Of a stretch of 23,354 bases of DNA, positions 6,636-13,417 are shown piece by piece. Positions within the stretch are counted from its first letter, which is position 1. Each line of letters opens with the position of its first letter. The notes under the pieces are model-generated. The model ran no database searches. It was not told where the DNA came from and saw nothing but the letters and a program-made list of their open reading frames with translations. The position numbers were made by a program, and so were the translations under genes. The stretch comes from a virus: the IMG/VR virus record IMGVR_UViG_3300030102_006998, positions 1,064-24,417 of that record; one strand, given 5' to 3'.

Positions 6636-6856
6636 TGACGAAAGAAGATGTATTAGGTTATAGTTCACACGATTGGAGAAAGCACACAGATGACGCTATT
6701 GTTAGGGACGATGTGAATAAAACATTTGCAAAAGTGAATGACTGTGTTGTAAGTTTTAAAAATCCAAGAACATTACAGATAGAAGAAGCAGATCTATCTA
6801 GATTGATTAGAGTGTTTGTGAACAATTTTGAAAGTCACAAAAGGAGTGTAAAATAA
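6635..6856 (+). CDS. small soluble hypothetical protein
   Basis: Encodes 73 residues from an ATG overlapping the previous stop. GGGAGG lies 8 nt upstream and fixes this start against an in-frame one at 6569. The product is charged, with no signal or membrane segment. No domain recognised. Next gene starts at its stop (TAATG). Confidence 0.6.
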   Translation: MTKEDVLGYSSHDWRKHTDDAIVRDDVNKTFAKVNDCVVSFKNPRTLQIEEADLSRLIRVFVNNFESHKRSVK

Positions 6857-7116
6857 TGTCAGACGACATTAAAAAGAAACTAGGCATTCAAGACACACAT
6901 CAACAGATGTATGATGAACTGTTTGCAGAAATGGTAGCAAGAGCAGTTGATAACGATCCACAGATGGTGGCAAGTACATTTGTTGCATTAGGACTTAGAC
7001 TTTATAGGTCAGCACTACCAAGAGAAGATTATGAAAGACTTTTAAAAACTTTCTTTGATATGGCAAAAGATATACAGCCATTCCAAGAAGGTGTGATTAA
7101 GGAGACTTTACACTAA
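6856..7116 (+). CDS. small helical hypothetical protein
   Basis: Encodes 86 residues, acidic at the N-terminus, mostly alpha-helical (QQMYDELFAEMVARAV, then FVALGLRLYRSAL). AGGAG upstream and TAATG overlaps on both sides. No recognised domain. Its all-helical make-up and its place in a tiny-gene chain are typical of phage accessory genes. Confidence 0.6.
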   Translation: MSDDIKKKLGIQDTHQQMYDELFAEMVARAVDNDPQMVASTFVALGLRLYRSALPREDYERLLKTFFDMAKDIQPFQEGVIKETLH

Positions 7117-7310
7117 TGGCTAAGAAGATATCTAACAAACAATTAATTAAAATTATTAAAGATGATTTCCAAGAGCCATACAAACATGAATGGGAACAGG
7201 TTGCAGAATGTATTGTGACTGATCAAGTGCCTGCTTCAGACATAGCAAAATTTTTTCAGAACAAAGCATTTTATAAATTTTATAAAAAGAACTACATGAG
7301 AGGCAGATGA
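7116..7310 (+). CDS. small basic hypothetical protein
   Basis: Encodes 64 residues, Lys-rich with many aromatics near the end (FYKFYKKNYMRGR). AAGGAG upstream; TAATG overlap with the preceding gene; the next gene starts 4 bp before its end. Possibly nucleic-acid binding from charge alone; function unknown. Confidence 0.55.
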   Translation: MAKKISNKQLIKIIKDDFQEPYKHEWEQVAECIVTDQVPASDIAKFFQNKAFYKFYKKNYMRGR

Positions 7311-7474
7311 AAGCATATCAATTTACAATGACCAGAGATAATGTCACTATTGAAACATTTGTGTATAGTGAAAATGGAAAAGATATTGAAAATAGATTTC
7401 CAGAATGGAAAGTAACAGGCATAAAAGAAATACCTGATCCAGTTTCACAACAACCAACAAAGAAAAAGGATTGA
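7307..7474 (+). CDS. small hypothetical protein
   Basis: Encodes 55 residues from an ATG that overlaps the previous stop (ATGA). It looks like one small beta-alpha unit (MKAYQFTMTRDNVTIETFVY, then NRFPEWKVTGI) with a polar tail ending in KKKD. A related pattern, MKxYxFxVTx with a later FP, is seen in the 47-residue protein at 12770, so both may belong to one family. Function unknown. Confidence 0.55.
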   Translation: MKAYQFTMTRDNVTIETFVYSENGKDIENRFPEWKVTGIKEIPDPVSQQPTKKKD

Positions 7475-7523
7475 CATAGATGATAAAATATGTTAATGTT
7501 AGAAAAGGCAACAGGAAGGCAAT

Positions 7524-7658
7524 ATGATAAAAGGCATGATAATCGGTGCTATTGCGATGTACATATACTTGGTACAGCCAGAATGGGCAGATCAAATAAT
7601 TGTTTCTGCTAAACTATTATGGCAGTCGATAATAGACGCTATCCAGAACAGAGCATAA
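7524..7658 (+). CDS. tiny membrane-associated protein
   Basis: Encodes 44 residues with a hydrophobic N-terminus (MIKGMIIGAIAMYIYLVQP) and an amphipathic second helix. AGGAAGG upstream at good distance. The 49 bases before it hold a 15-codon reading frame (from 7480) that could be a leader but is too short to call. Confidence 0.45.
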   Translation: MIKGMIIGAIAMYIYLVQPEWADQIIVSAKLLWQSIIDAIQNRA

Positions 7659-7697
7659 ACTTTTTTATTCTTTCTGGATTTAATAGTAAAGGAAAGA

Positions 7698-7934
7698 ATG
7701 AGAAGTTACAAATTTTCTAAAGACGACGAAAGACCTACAGAAGACAAGAAGGCTGAAAACGAACGTTTGATGCAAGAGTTCCTCAAAAAAGGTGGCAAGA
7801 TAGAAAAGATACCTTATGGCGTAACCAGTCAAGATTTAGGTGTTGGCAACCGAAATGCGTTCTGGGATCCACCAAAAACAAGCACACCCAAGGCTTGGAG
7901 ACGTAGGGAAACAATGAAAAAGAAAAAGAAGTAG
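7698..7934 (+). CDS. small charged protein of phage type
   Basis: Encodes 78 residues, strongly charged, with the block KKGGKIEKIPYGVTSQDLGV and a basic end (KAWRRRETMKKKKK). A good AAAGGA ribosome-binding site precedes it. The IEKIPYGV block reminds me of short marine-phage proteins, but I cannot name the family. Function unknown. Confidence 0.6.
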   Translation: MRSYKFSKDDERPTEDKKAENERLMQEFLKKGGKIEKIPYGVTSQDLGVGNRNAFWDPPKTSTPKAWRRRETMKKKKK

Positions 7935-7941
7935 TTTTCAA

Positions 7942-7948
7942 TAAATAC
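7942..7948 (+). promoter_or_regulatory. TAAATAC box, 7 nt before ATG
   Basis: AATAAATAC-TTTTATA-ATG before the secreted protein at 7956. No Shine-Dalgarno. Confidence 0.5.
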
Positions 7949-7955
7949 TTTTATA

Positions 7956-8306
7956 ATGAAATCTATCCTATTAGGAGCCTTCATGCTCCTATTTTTTTAT
8001 GTGCCTACCCAGGCCGACCATACCCGTTTACCGGAATTAGCAGAGCCATTTAGATGGCAAGATGTTCCAGTGGTGTGCGGACCACATCAAGCAATACTGG
8101 ACAAAGTGCAAATACAACATGGTTTAAAATTGGTTGAGATATCTTTTGGTAAACGTGGTGCACAGTCAAACGGTGATGTGGTATTTGCAATCATGCAGTT
8201 TGTTGGTGATAACAATGAAAGAGCGGTCATTATGTCATTACCAAACGATCCTATGGCGTGTGTGCTATATATAAGTTTTGATGCACAAGGAACTCCACAG
8301 AACTAA
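7956..8306 (+). CDS. small exported protein
   Basis: Encodes 116 residues. Residues 1-20 form a signal peptide (ILLGAFMLLFFYVPTQA), with cleavage likely after PTQA. The mature part has two cysteines (VVCGPHQAI and MACVLYI) that could form a disulfide, and looks beta-rich. Related small periplasmic proteins occur next to viral-type genes in marine data as I recall. Its first codons contain a terminator-like hairpin (7973-7998). It overlaps the next gene by 26 bp. Function unknown. Confidence 0.65.
   Translation: MKSILLGAFMLLFFYVPTQADHTRLPELAEPFRWQDVPVVCGPHQAILDKVQIQHGLKLVEISFGKRGAQSNGDVVFAIMQFVGDNNERAVIMSLPNDPMACVLYISFDAQGTPQN
7973..7998 (+). terminator. intrinsic-terminator-like hairpin inside a signal-peptide sequence
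   Basis: AGGAGC (7973-7978), 6-nt loop, GCTCCT (7985-7990), then A and seven T. It lies in codons 6-15 of the exported protein. It could act as an attenuator, end transcripts from the upstream cluster, or be chance from a Phe/Leu-rich signal peptide. Confidence 0.4.
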
Positions 8307-8493
8307 AGGTATAGGTTACCCAATATCCATATTTTATTTGTACACCAGTCCTGATGAAGCATATGAAGTATATGCCATGGATGTGGAGGATGCCTATGAA
8401 TGTTTGCTGGAGAATGAACCAAAATTGACAGTGGACAGCATCATCATGGTTAAGGAACATAAATGTCCTACCAAAAAAGAAATTGTAAATTAA
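8281..8493 (+). CDS. small hypothetical protein
   Basis: Encodes 70 residues from the ATG at 8281; a TTG one codon earlier is possible. A compact alpha/beta protein with ISIFYLYTSPDEAYEVYAMD and two cysteines. It overlaps the end of the exported protein. A TATAAGT sequence ends 4 nt before the ATG and may be a weak version of the start-proximal box. No family recognised. Confidence 0.5.
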   Translation: MHKELHRTKGIGYPISIFYLYTSPDEAYEVYAMDVEDAYECLLENEPKLTVDSIIMVKEHKCPTKKEIVN

Positions 8494-8507
8494 TTTACCA
8501 AAAGCAC

Positions 8508-8535
8508 TTGACATTTAGGGATCAATGCTTATATT
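8508..8535 (+). promoter_or_regulatory. promoter of dnaK
   Basis: TTGACA (8508-8513), 16 bp, TATATT (8530-8535); TATTAT two bases on gives an 18-bp spacer. No clear heat-shock (sigma32) -10 is visible. The leader is about 35 nt and ends in AGGAGG. Confidence 0.6.
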
Positions 8536-8574
8536 ATAGTATTATTGAACTTGCTTAAACAGGAGGACAAGAGA

Positions 8575-10485
8575 ATGAGTAAAATAATAGGAATAGACTT
8601 AGGTACTACCAATAGTTGTGTAGCACTTATGCAAGGCTCAAAAGCCACAGTAATAGAAAATACAGAAGGTGCGAGAACCACTCCAAGTGTGGTTGCTTAT
8701 AGTGATTCAGAAATACTAGTAGGTGCACCTGCAAAACGTCAGGCAGTCAGCAACGCAAAGAATACAATTTTTGCGGCAAAGAGATTGATTGGTAGAACGT
8801 TTGAAGGAGACTCTGTACAAAAAGATATCAAAACACTACCTTACGAAATTGTTAAATCAGATAAAGGAGATGCTTGGGTAAAAGCCAATGGCAAAAATTA
8901 TTCACCATCAGAAATATCTGCGAACGTTTTACGTAAGATGAAAGAAACAGCAGAGAAATATTTGGGTCAAGAGGTTAAGAAGGCAGTGATCACTGTTCCG
9001 GCTTACTTCAATGATAGCCAACGTAAGGCTACAAAGGACGCAGGTAAAATTGCTGGACTCGAAGTTGAAAGAATTATAAATGAACCAACAGCGGCGGCAT
9101 TGGCATATGGACTTGATAAGAAAAAGTCAGGTTTGGTTGCTGTGTATGACCTAGGTGGTGGAACATTTGACGTTTCAATTTTAGAATTAGGTGACGGTGT
9201 GTTTGAAGTTAAGTCCACAAATGGTGATACATCACTGGGTGGTGAAGACTTTGATGCACAATTAACAGATTACATTGTTAAAGAATTTAAGAAAGACAAT
9301 GGAATAGATTTGGCAAATGATAATTTAGCAGTACAACGTGTTAGAGAGGCGGCTGAAAAAGCCAAGATAGAATTGTCTAGCACAATGGAGACTGACATTA
9401 ATCTGCCATTTATAACAGCAGACAAAACAGGACCTAAACACATCAACATGAAATTATCAAGAAGCAAATTGGAAATGCTGGTTGGTGACTTCATAGCAAA
9501 AACATTATCTCCTTGCAAACAGGCATTGAAAGATGCTGGAGTAAGTGCAAGTGATATCAGTGAAGTTGTGTTGGTAGGTGGTATGACACGTATGCCAAAA
9601 GTACAGGAAACTGTCAAAGAGTTCTTTGGCAAGGAACCACACAAAGGAGTTAACCCAGATGAAGTGGTTGCTCTTGGTGCCGCAATACAAGGTGGAGTAC
9701 TACAAGGTGATGTCAAAGATGTGTTGCTGTTAGATGTAACACCATTATCACTAGGTATTGAAACACTAGGCGGAGTGACAACCAAATTGATTGAGAAGAA
9801 CACAACAATTCCTACAAAGAAAAGTCAGGTGTTCTCAACAGCAGAAGACAATCAAGCGGCTGTGACTATAAGAGTAACGCAGGGTGAAAGGGAAATGGCG
9901 TCTGATAACAAGATGTTAGGCACATTTAACCTAGAAGGAATAGCACCTGCTCCTAGAGGAGTACCACAAATAGAAGTAACTTTTGATATTGATGCAAATG
10001 GTATTGTGAGTGTGAGTGCAAAAGACAAAGGCACTGGCAAAGAACAGAAGATCACAATCCAGGCAGACGGCGGATTATCAGAAGAGGATATCGACAAGAT
10101 GGTTAAAGAAGCAGAAGCCAACAAAGAAGCAGACAAGAAGAAAAGAGAATTGGTAGATGCTAAAAACCAAGCAGAAACTTTAACACATCAAATAGAAAAG
10201 CAGTTGAAAGAACACGGCGATAAGATATCTGCAGAAGAAAAGAAGGCAATTGAAGATGCCAAAACTGATGTAACTGAAGCAATTAAGTCAGATGATGCAG
10301 AGAAAATAAAAACAGCAGTGGCTAAATTGACTGAAGTGTCTATGAAACTTGGTGAAGCAGTTTACAAACAGGCTCAGCAAGAACAAAAACCTGCTGAAGA
10401 GTCAAGCGACAGCAAGGATGAAAAAGTTGTAGACGCAGAGTTTGAAGAAGTGAAAAAAGACAAACCAGAAGACAAAAAAGAATAA
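8575..10485 (+). CDS. dnaK: molecular chaperone DnaK (Hsp70)
   Basis: Encodes 636 residues, close to the usual 638. ATP-driven chaperone of the cytosol. The start is the ATG before [14 protein letters not shown], fixed by AGGAGG 8 nt upstream; an in-frame ATG at 8545 lacks support. Nucleotide-binding domain (about 1-385) shows [39 protein letters not shown] and [11 protein letters not shown]. Then the linker [16 protein letters not shown], the substrate-binding beta domain, the helical lid and a C-terminus of the usual VVDAEFEEV type. All key motifs are intact. dnaJ and grpE are absent from the flanks; both neighbours are small uncharacterised genes. Confidence 0.98.
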   Translation: MSKIIGIDLGTTNSCVALMQGSKATVIENTEGARTTPSVVAYSDSEILVGAPAKRQAVSNAKNTIFAAKRLIGRTFEGDSVQKDIKTLPYEIVKSDKGDAWVKANGKNYSPSEISANVLRKMKETAEKYLGQEVKKAVITVPAYFNDSQRKATKDAGKIAGLEVERIINEPTAAALAYGLDKKKSGLVAVYDLGGGTFDVSILELGDGVFEVKSTNGDTSLGGEDFDAQLTDYIVKEFKKDNGIDLANDNLAVQRVREAAEKAKIELSSTMETDINLPFITADKTGPKHINMKLSRSKLEMLVGDFIAKTLSPCKQALKDAGVSASDISEVVLVGGMTRMPKVQETVKEFFGKEPHKGVNPDEVVALGAAIQGGVLQGDVKDVLLLDVTPLSLGIETLGGVTTKLIEKNTTIPTKKSQVFSTAEDNQAAVTIRVTQGEREMASDNKMLGTFNLEGIAPAPRGVPQIEVTFDIDANGIVSVSAKDKGTGKEQKITIQADGGLSEEDIDKMVKEAEANKEADKKKRELVDAKNQAETLTHQIEKQLKEHGDKISAEEKKAIEDAKTDVTEAIKSDDAEKIKTAVAKLTEVSMKLGEAVYKQAQQEQKPAEESSDSKDEKVVDAEFEEVKKDKPEDKKE

Positions 10486-10486
10486 C

Positions 10487-10515
10487 TTGACTTTGTTGAC
10501 CTTTTGTTGTAATAT
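10487..10515 (+). promoter_or_regulatory. sigma70 promoter, near-leaderless
   Basis: TTGACT (10487-10492), 17 bp, TAATAT (10510-10515), then TAGAT and ATG at 10521. The layout matches the promoter at 5669-5697, including the 5-nt gap to the ATG. Confidence 0.65.
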
Positions 10516-10520
10516 TAGAT

Positions 10521-10808
10521 ATGTTCGGCAAAAGGTCAACCTCAAAATTTAAAACAGAGATAGAAGCAGTAGTTCGTATCACTGTTGATCACAACACAAC
10601 TTTCACAGAAGATCAAATACTAGATGAGTTCGATCAGAATGTATCGGAGGACTTCAGTGGAGTAATGAGTAGTGATTCTAAAATACTCCAACCAACTTCT
10701 GTTACGGTAATGAGTGAGAAGGTAATCAAAAGCAATGGCATGGTACCATCAGTCAGTATATCTGCTGACGCAACTGTTGACTCAATCAAAAATAATTTAA
10801 AAGATTAA
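10521..10808 (+). CDS. hypothetical protein downstream of dnaK
   Basis: Encodes 95 residues, soluble, acidic in the middle (FTEDQILDEFDQNVSEDFSG). No signal peptide or known motif. It has its own promoter, so it is not simply a dnaK operon member, and nothing ties it to chaperone work. Its TAA overlaps the stop of the convergent gene at 10805. Function unknown. Confidence 0.6.
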   Translation: MFGKRSTSKFKTEIEAVVRITVDHNTTFTEDQILDEFDQNVSEDFSGVMSSDSKILQPTSVTVMSEKVIKSNGMVPSVSISADATVDSIKNNLKD

Positions 10809-11116
10809 ACTTTTAGTTGTCCACTAAATTCTAGATTTTGTAATTCGTCTGGTTTACCTTTAGGATAGGAAGGTTCAATTTGAAATTCTTCACCTGTTTC
10901 ATCATTCTTACAACCAGCCATCAACCAATCGTATTTGAAATTCATATCATTCACAAATTCCCATAATACATCATAGGTATCTCTCACAGGATCCTTTTTA
11001 AGAAGTTCTGCTTTGCATTCTTCCATTGTGTTGAAAGTTTGTCCCATTTGAAAAGTTTGTTGGGTTTCTATTGGTGATTGACCTATTAGGTAAGCAAGTA
11101 TTAATATTTTGTACAT
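10805..11116 (-). CDS. small exported protein
   Basis: Encodes 103 residues. A hydrophobic N-terminus (MYKILILAYLIGQSP) serves as signal sequence. The mature part has FNTMEECKAELL and WLMAGCKND, a two-cysteine arrangement similar to that in the protein at 1132-1335. Its stop overlaps that of the convergent gene. It follows the lipoprotein gene at 11123 by 6 bp; a TAAGTAA sequence 6 nt before the ATG may be a variant of the box or chance. Function unknown. Confidence 0.6.
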   Translation of the reverse strand: MYKILILAYLIGQSPIETQQTFQMGQTFNTMEECKAELLKKDPVRDTYDVLWEFVNDMNFKYDWLMAGCKNDETGEEFQIEPSYPKGKPDELQNLEFSGQLKV

Positions 11117-11122
11117 ATATTA

Positions 11123-11404
11123 TTACTTATTGTCTTTGGAAATATCTTCGTCCATTTCCATCATCTCTTGTGTGATTTCGTCCTGTAAATCTTCTTGTGA
11201 CTTTTGTTTTTTTAATTTTTCACACTCACCTGGTGCAAAGATACAACCAAGCATCTTAGATAATGTGCCATTATATACACTTATATTTGGTTGCTCTGCT
11301 GTTTTGGTACTTGCTTTTGGTGTTGCCATACAGCCAGACAGTCCTAAAAACACTAGGTACAACAACATTATCAATATAATTTTACGTTCCATATCTTTTG
11401 ACAT
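11123..11404 (-). CDS. small lipoprotein
   Basis: Encodes 93 residues from the ATG at 11402-11404. A hydrophobic stretch ends in LGLSGC, a lipobox, giving a lipid-anchored protein. The mature part has a short Cys-containing block (LGCIFAPGECEKL) and a very acidic, Met/Glu-rich tail. An ATG five codons downstream could also serve. A TAAATAT box ends 6 nt before the chosen start. Function unknown. Confidence 0.6.
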   Translation of the reverse strand: MSKDMERKIILIMLLYLVFLGLSGCMATPKASTKTAEQPNISVYNGTLSKMLGCIFAPGECEKLKKQKSQEDLQDEITQEMMEMDEDISKDNK

Positions 11405-11410
11405 CACCTT

Positions 11411-11417
11411 ATATTTA
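11411..11417 (-). promoter_or_regulatory. TAAATAT box, 6 nt before ATG
   Basis: Minus strand AATAAATAT-AAGGTG-ATG before the lipoprotein gene, divergent from the promoter at 11424-11452. Confidence 0.5.
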
Positions 11418-11423
11418 TTTCGG

Positions 11424-11452
11424 TTGACTTTTGGTTACAAATACCATATAAT
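11424..11452 (+). promoter_or_regulatory. sigma70 promoter followed by a TAAATAC box
   Basis: TTGACT (11424-11429), 17 bp, TATAAT (11447-11452). A TAAATAC (11456-11462) ends 5 nt before the ATG at 11468. Both promoter types lie in one 45-bp stretch. Confidence 0.7.
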
Positions 11453-11467
11453 GTTTAAATACATTGT

Positions 11468-11638
11468 ATGAAGATGTATGTCTTATTAATCTTAATGACT
11501 ATTATAGTAGGTTGTGCACCTAAAGTCAACAAAACTTTTGTGTTAGAAGTGCCAATTACTTACGAAGAAGAAAAAAGAGTTGCGGACAAGTATCCGGTTG
11601 AACCAGTTGAAATAAAAGAATTAGATGAAAAAAATTAA
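11468..11638 (+). CDS. small lipoprotein
   Basis: Encodes 56 residues. Hydrophobic start then a lipobox, TIIVGC (C16), followed by a short charged mature part (TYEEEKRVADKYPVEPVEI). Well placed behind a strong promoter. It overlaps the next gene by 14 bp. Function unknown. Confidence 0.6.
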   Translation: MKMYVLLILMTIIVGCAPKVNKTFVLEVPITYEEEKRVADKYPVEPVEIKELDEKN

Positions 11639-11747
11639 AATTAGAAAACCAAAAAACAAAAAAGAAACTATTGAATGGAGTTGTGGTTCAGCCATTCTGT
11701 TTGCATTTGTTTTGTTTATAATCACAGCAGTGGTATTGATATGGTAA
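11625..11747 (+). CDS. tiny single-span membrane protein
   Basis: Encodes 40 residues: a very basic N-terminus (MKKIKIRKPKNKKE) and a single hydrophobic helix (SAILFAFVLFIITAVVLIW) running to the C-terminus. It overlaps the genes on both sides (14 and 7 bp), suggesting coupled translation. Positive-inside topology puts the basic end in the cytosol. Confidence 0.5.
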   Translation: MKKIKIRKPKNKKETIEWSCGSAILFAFVLFIITAVVLIW

Positions 11748-11917
11748 AGTTTTTTAATGATGCTTTGTACTATACTATTATTGCATTGATTTTAATGGGT
11801 TTTATGTTCTTCCTTGTAGGAATGTTAAGTGTAACCTTAGTTCTAGAAATCTTAAATTGGTTTTATGTACGCCTGGGATTTCGAAGTTTAGTACATTATT
11901 GTTTAAACAAAAGATAG
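11741..11917 (+). CDS. small membrane protein
   Basis: Encodes 58 residues from the ATG at 11741, overlapping the previous stop (ATGGTAA); an in-frame start at 11675 would disrupt the hydrophobic design. One long or two short membrane helices (about 9-40) precede a basic tail. No family recognised. The structured RNA begins right after its TAG. Confidence 0.5.
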   Translation: MVKFFNDALYYTIIALILMGFMFFLVGMLSVTLVLEILNWFYVRLGFRSLVHYCLNKR

Positions 11918-12066
11918 AGCCGAACTAGGCCAGGCATTTAAAATTTCCTCATAGAGGGCCGGCAACGCACCGACAGGAAGGTGTATGGGAGCGAACCCAG
12001 TTGCTTAAGAGTCCGGAGTTGGTGGCGATAGCGCCAACTCCTCTTAGGTTCAACAGCCGGCGGATG
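11918..12066 (+). ncRNA. structured RNA of unknown class
   Basis: This gene-free stretch is clearly richer in G and C than its surroundings and folds into five nested helices. They are: GCCGGC 11958-11963 with 12056-12061; GCACC 11967-11971 with GGTGT 11980-11984; GAACC 11993-11997 with GGTTC 12047-12051; TAAGA 12006-12010 with TCTTA 12042-12046; GGAGTTGG 12015-12022 with CCAACTCC 12034-12041, capped by a GATA loop region. The whole is a three-way junction with a long bulged arm. A small CCTC-ATA-GAGG hairpin may precede it. It is not recognisable as tmRNA, SRP RNA, 6S or a common riboswitch. It could be a stand-alone small RNA or a leader of the oxygenase gene, whose box and ATG follow within 20 nt. 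Confidence 0.65.
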
Positions 12067-12067
12067 A

Positions 12068-12074
12068 TAAATTA
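12068..12074 (+). promoter_or_regulatory. TAAATTA variant box, 4 nt before ATG
   Basis: GATAAATTA-ATGT-ATG between the structured RNA and the oxygenase gene at 12079. It suggests the gene can be transcribed apart from the RNA. Confidence 0.4.
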
Positions 12075-12078
12075 ATGT

Positions 12079-12687
12079 ATGCAAGACACATCATATTCCA
12101 ATTTTCCTAATCAAGGTTTCATATCAGCCACATTGGAACCAAACGAAATAGATCCTATCAAACAGGAAATCGAACAGATTCAAAAAGATTTCGCAAATTC
12201 AACTGTGGAAGAACTGGGCAACGCAGGCAATTTAAAAAACAATTTCGCCCTGCAAACATCTTTACCTGCACTCCAAACCATAGTTCAACCTTTGTGTAAG
12301 AAATATTGTGAAGTGTTTGCACACGGCGATAGAACACAAAACGAATTCAATTTAAAGAATGCTTGGGTAAATTATCAGAGCAAACATGAATATTTTGGCA
12401 ATCACACACATAATGGTTTGTTCAGTTTTGCTCTATGGATTAAAGTACCTTACACAATAGAAGAGGAACGACAGCACGTAGACTATTCAAATAGAAACAT
12501 TCAACGATTACCAGCATTTCATTTTCATTACACAGATGCCTTAGGCACTATTAGAAATCAAATTATTCCGGTTGACAAAACCTATGAAAATAAGTTAATA
12601 TTATTTCCTGGCAACATGAATCATTCTGTTTCACCTTTTTATACATCAGATGAATACAGAATCACAGTGTCGGGTAATATTGAATAA
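12079..12687 (+). CDS. putative 2-oxoglutarate/Fe(II) oxygenase, phage type
   Basis: Encodes 202 residues. The core shows WVNYQSKHEYFGNHTHNG with H109-x-H111, then LILFPGNMNHSVSPF with H182, and R194 in YRITVSGN. That matches the iron- and 2-oxoglutarate-binding arrangement of phage-type 2OG oxygenases, again with H-x-H rather than H-x-D. It is a different subgroup from the protein at 1883. Substrate unknown. The stop codon TAA directly abuts the first base of tRNA-Thr, so RNase P cleavage would set the mRNA 3' end exactly at the stop. Confidence 0.75.
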   Translation: MQDTSYSNFPNQGFISATLEPNEIDPIKQEIEQIQKDFANSTVEELGNAGNLKNNFALQTSLPALQTIVQPLCKKYCEVFAHGDRTQNEFNLKNAWVNYQSKHEYFGNHTHNGLFSFALWIKVPYTIEEERQHVDYSNRNIQRLPAFHFHYTDALGTIRNQIIPVDKTYENKLILFPGNMNHSVSPFYTSDEYRITVSGNIE

Positions 12688-12763
12688 GCCGCTTTAGCTC
12701 AGTTGGTAGAGCAACTGATTTGTAATCAGTAGGTCCGCGGTTCGAATCCGTGAAGCGGCACCA
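12688..12763 (+). tRNA. tRNA-Thr(TGT)
   Basis: Acceptor GCCGCTT pairs with AAGCGGC; the anticodon stem ACTGA/TCAGT encloses TTTGTAA, giving anticodon TGT (Thr, reads ACA). Normal D-loop, a TTCGAAT T-loop and an encoded CCA. It begins at the base after the oxygenase stop codon. Confidence 0.95.
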
Positions 12764-12769
12764 CGCACT

Positions 12770-12913
12770 ATGAAGACATATTATTTTTGGGTAACACTTC
12801 CACACAAAGCACCTATGAAAGTGGCAGAAGAGGGTAGAACTGCCTCAGAAGCCATGAACATTGTGAAGGCACGTTTTCCAGATGCCAAGGTTATGTTTGC
12901 TGAAGGATTCTAA
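12770..12913 (+). CDS. tiny hypothetical protein of phage type
   Basis: Encodes 47 residues. It is one beta-alpha-beta unit: MKTYYFWVTLPHKAP, then GRTASEAMNIVKARFP, then AKVMFAEGF. I recall similar very short proteins in T4-like marine phages. The ATG lies 6 nt after the tRNA-Thr CCA with no Shine-Dalgarno, so tRNA 3' processing would leave a nearly leaderless message. Function unknown. Confidence 0.6.
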   Translation: MKTYYFWVTLPHKAPMKVAEEGRTASEAMNIVKARFPDAKVMFAEGF

Positions 12914-13089
12914 TGCACAACAACATCATCAATTTAAAGTCACATCCTTTGTACATTAAAAAGAAGATTAAAGGTAAAGCATTAAATTTATTTGGTGCGC
13001 CTATACCTGAGGACACAATAATTTCACACTATGAAATATTTGAAAAGTTGATTATACAGCAAGAAGACAAATCAAAAAGTAAATTGTAA
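12913..13089 (+). CDS. small basic hypothetical protein
   Basis: Encodes 58 residues, Lys-rich, with the start overlapping the previous stop (TAATG) and AAGGA upstream. No motif recognised. Its last 38 bp run antiparallel into the DUF3307 gene. Confidence 0.5.
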   Translation: MHNNIINLKSHPLYIKKKIKGKALNLFGAPIPEDTIISHYEIFEKLIIQQEDKSKSKL

Positions 13090-13417
13090 AGTGTAAGTTC
13101 TGATCTATTGTGGTTGCGACCCAATACATTTTTCCATCCTGAGTCCAATTATATTTCTTTACCAGTGTGCTCTTGGTATGATCAATCACATGGTGACTCA
13201 GTCCATCTATCAAAGCCAAACCTAGTGCGTAAGATATCGGTATGAATGGTAGCAGTACCATGAATGCTCCAACGCCGTGGTGCAAGGAATGTAATCCTGC
13301 TTTGGGTGAAAACAAATTGTGTTTGTGGCTGGGTCTACAATAGATGGCTTGAAGAGCCAAATCACAGATGCCGTGCTTGAGTGCAAATAAAAATAGTAAT
13401 AAGAAAATTTCAGTCAT
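13052..13417 (-). CDS. DUF3307-like membrane protein
   Basis: Encodes 121 residues with about four membrane helices. It has the His/Asp-rich pattern of DUF3307 proteins: FALKHGICDLALQ near the start, LHSLHHGVGAF, then ALIDGLSHHVIDHTKS and a closing DQNLHFTIYF. The family occurs in bacteria and many marine phages; role unknown, though the conserved His and Asp in the membrane suggest a metal site or hydrolase. Its ATG overlaps the lipoprotein stop (TGATG), so the two are coupled. A TAAATAC just before the ATG is part of the lipoprotein's last codons and may be chance. Confidence 0.7.
   Translation of the reverse strand: MTEIFLLLFLFALKHGICDLALQAIYCRPSHKHNLFSPKAGLHSLHHGVGAFMVLLPFIPISYALGLALIDGLSHHVIDHTKSTLVKKYNWTQDGKMYWVATTIDQNLHFTIYFLICLLAV

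Noticed and set aside
7480-7527. 15-codon frame before the 44-residue protein
   Set aside because: Too short and without a ribosome-binding site to claim as a gene.
11109-11471. Plus-strand frame of 120 codons opposite the lipoprotein gene at 11123-11404
   Set aside because: The minus-strand frame has a signal peptide, a lipobox and a box-type promoter; the plus frame has no such support and is antisense.
11918-12066. tmRNA, because a reading frame ending GANPVA-stop lies inside the structured RNA
   Set aside because: No tRNA-like acceptor with CCA, no TTCRA T-loop and no resume-codon context. The helices form a closed three-way junction unlike tmRNA in either one-piece or permuted form.
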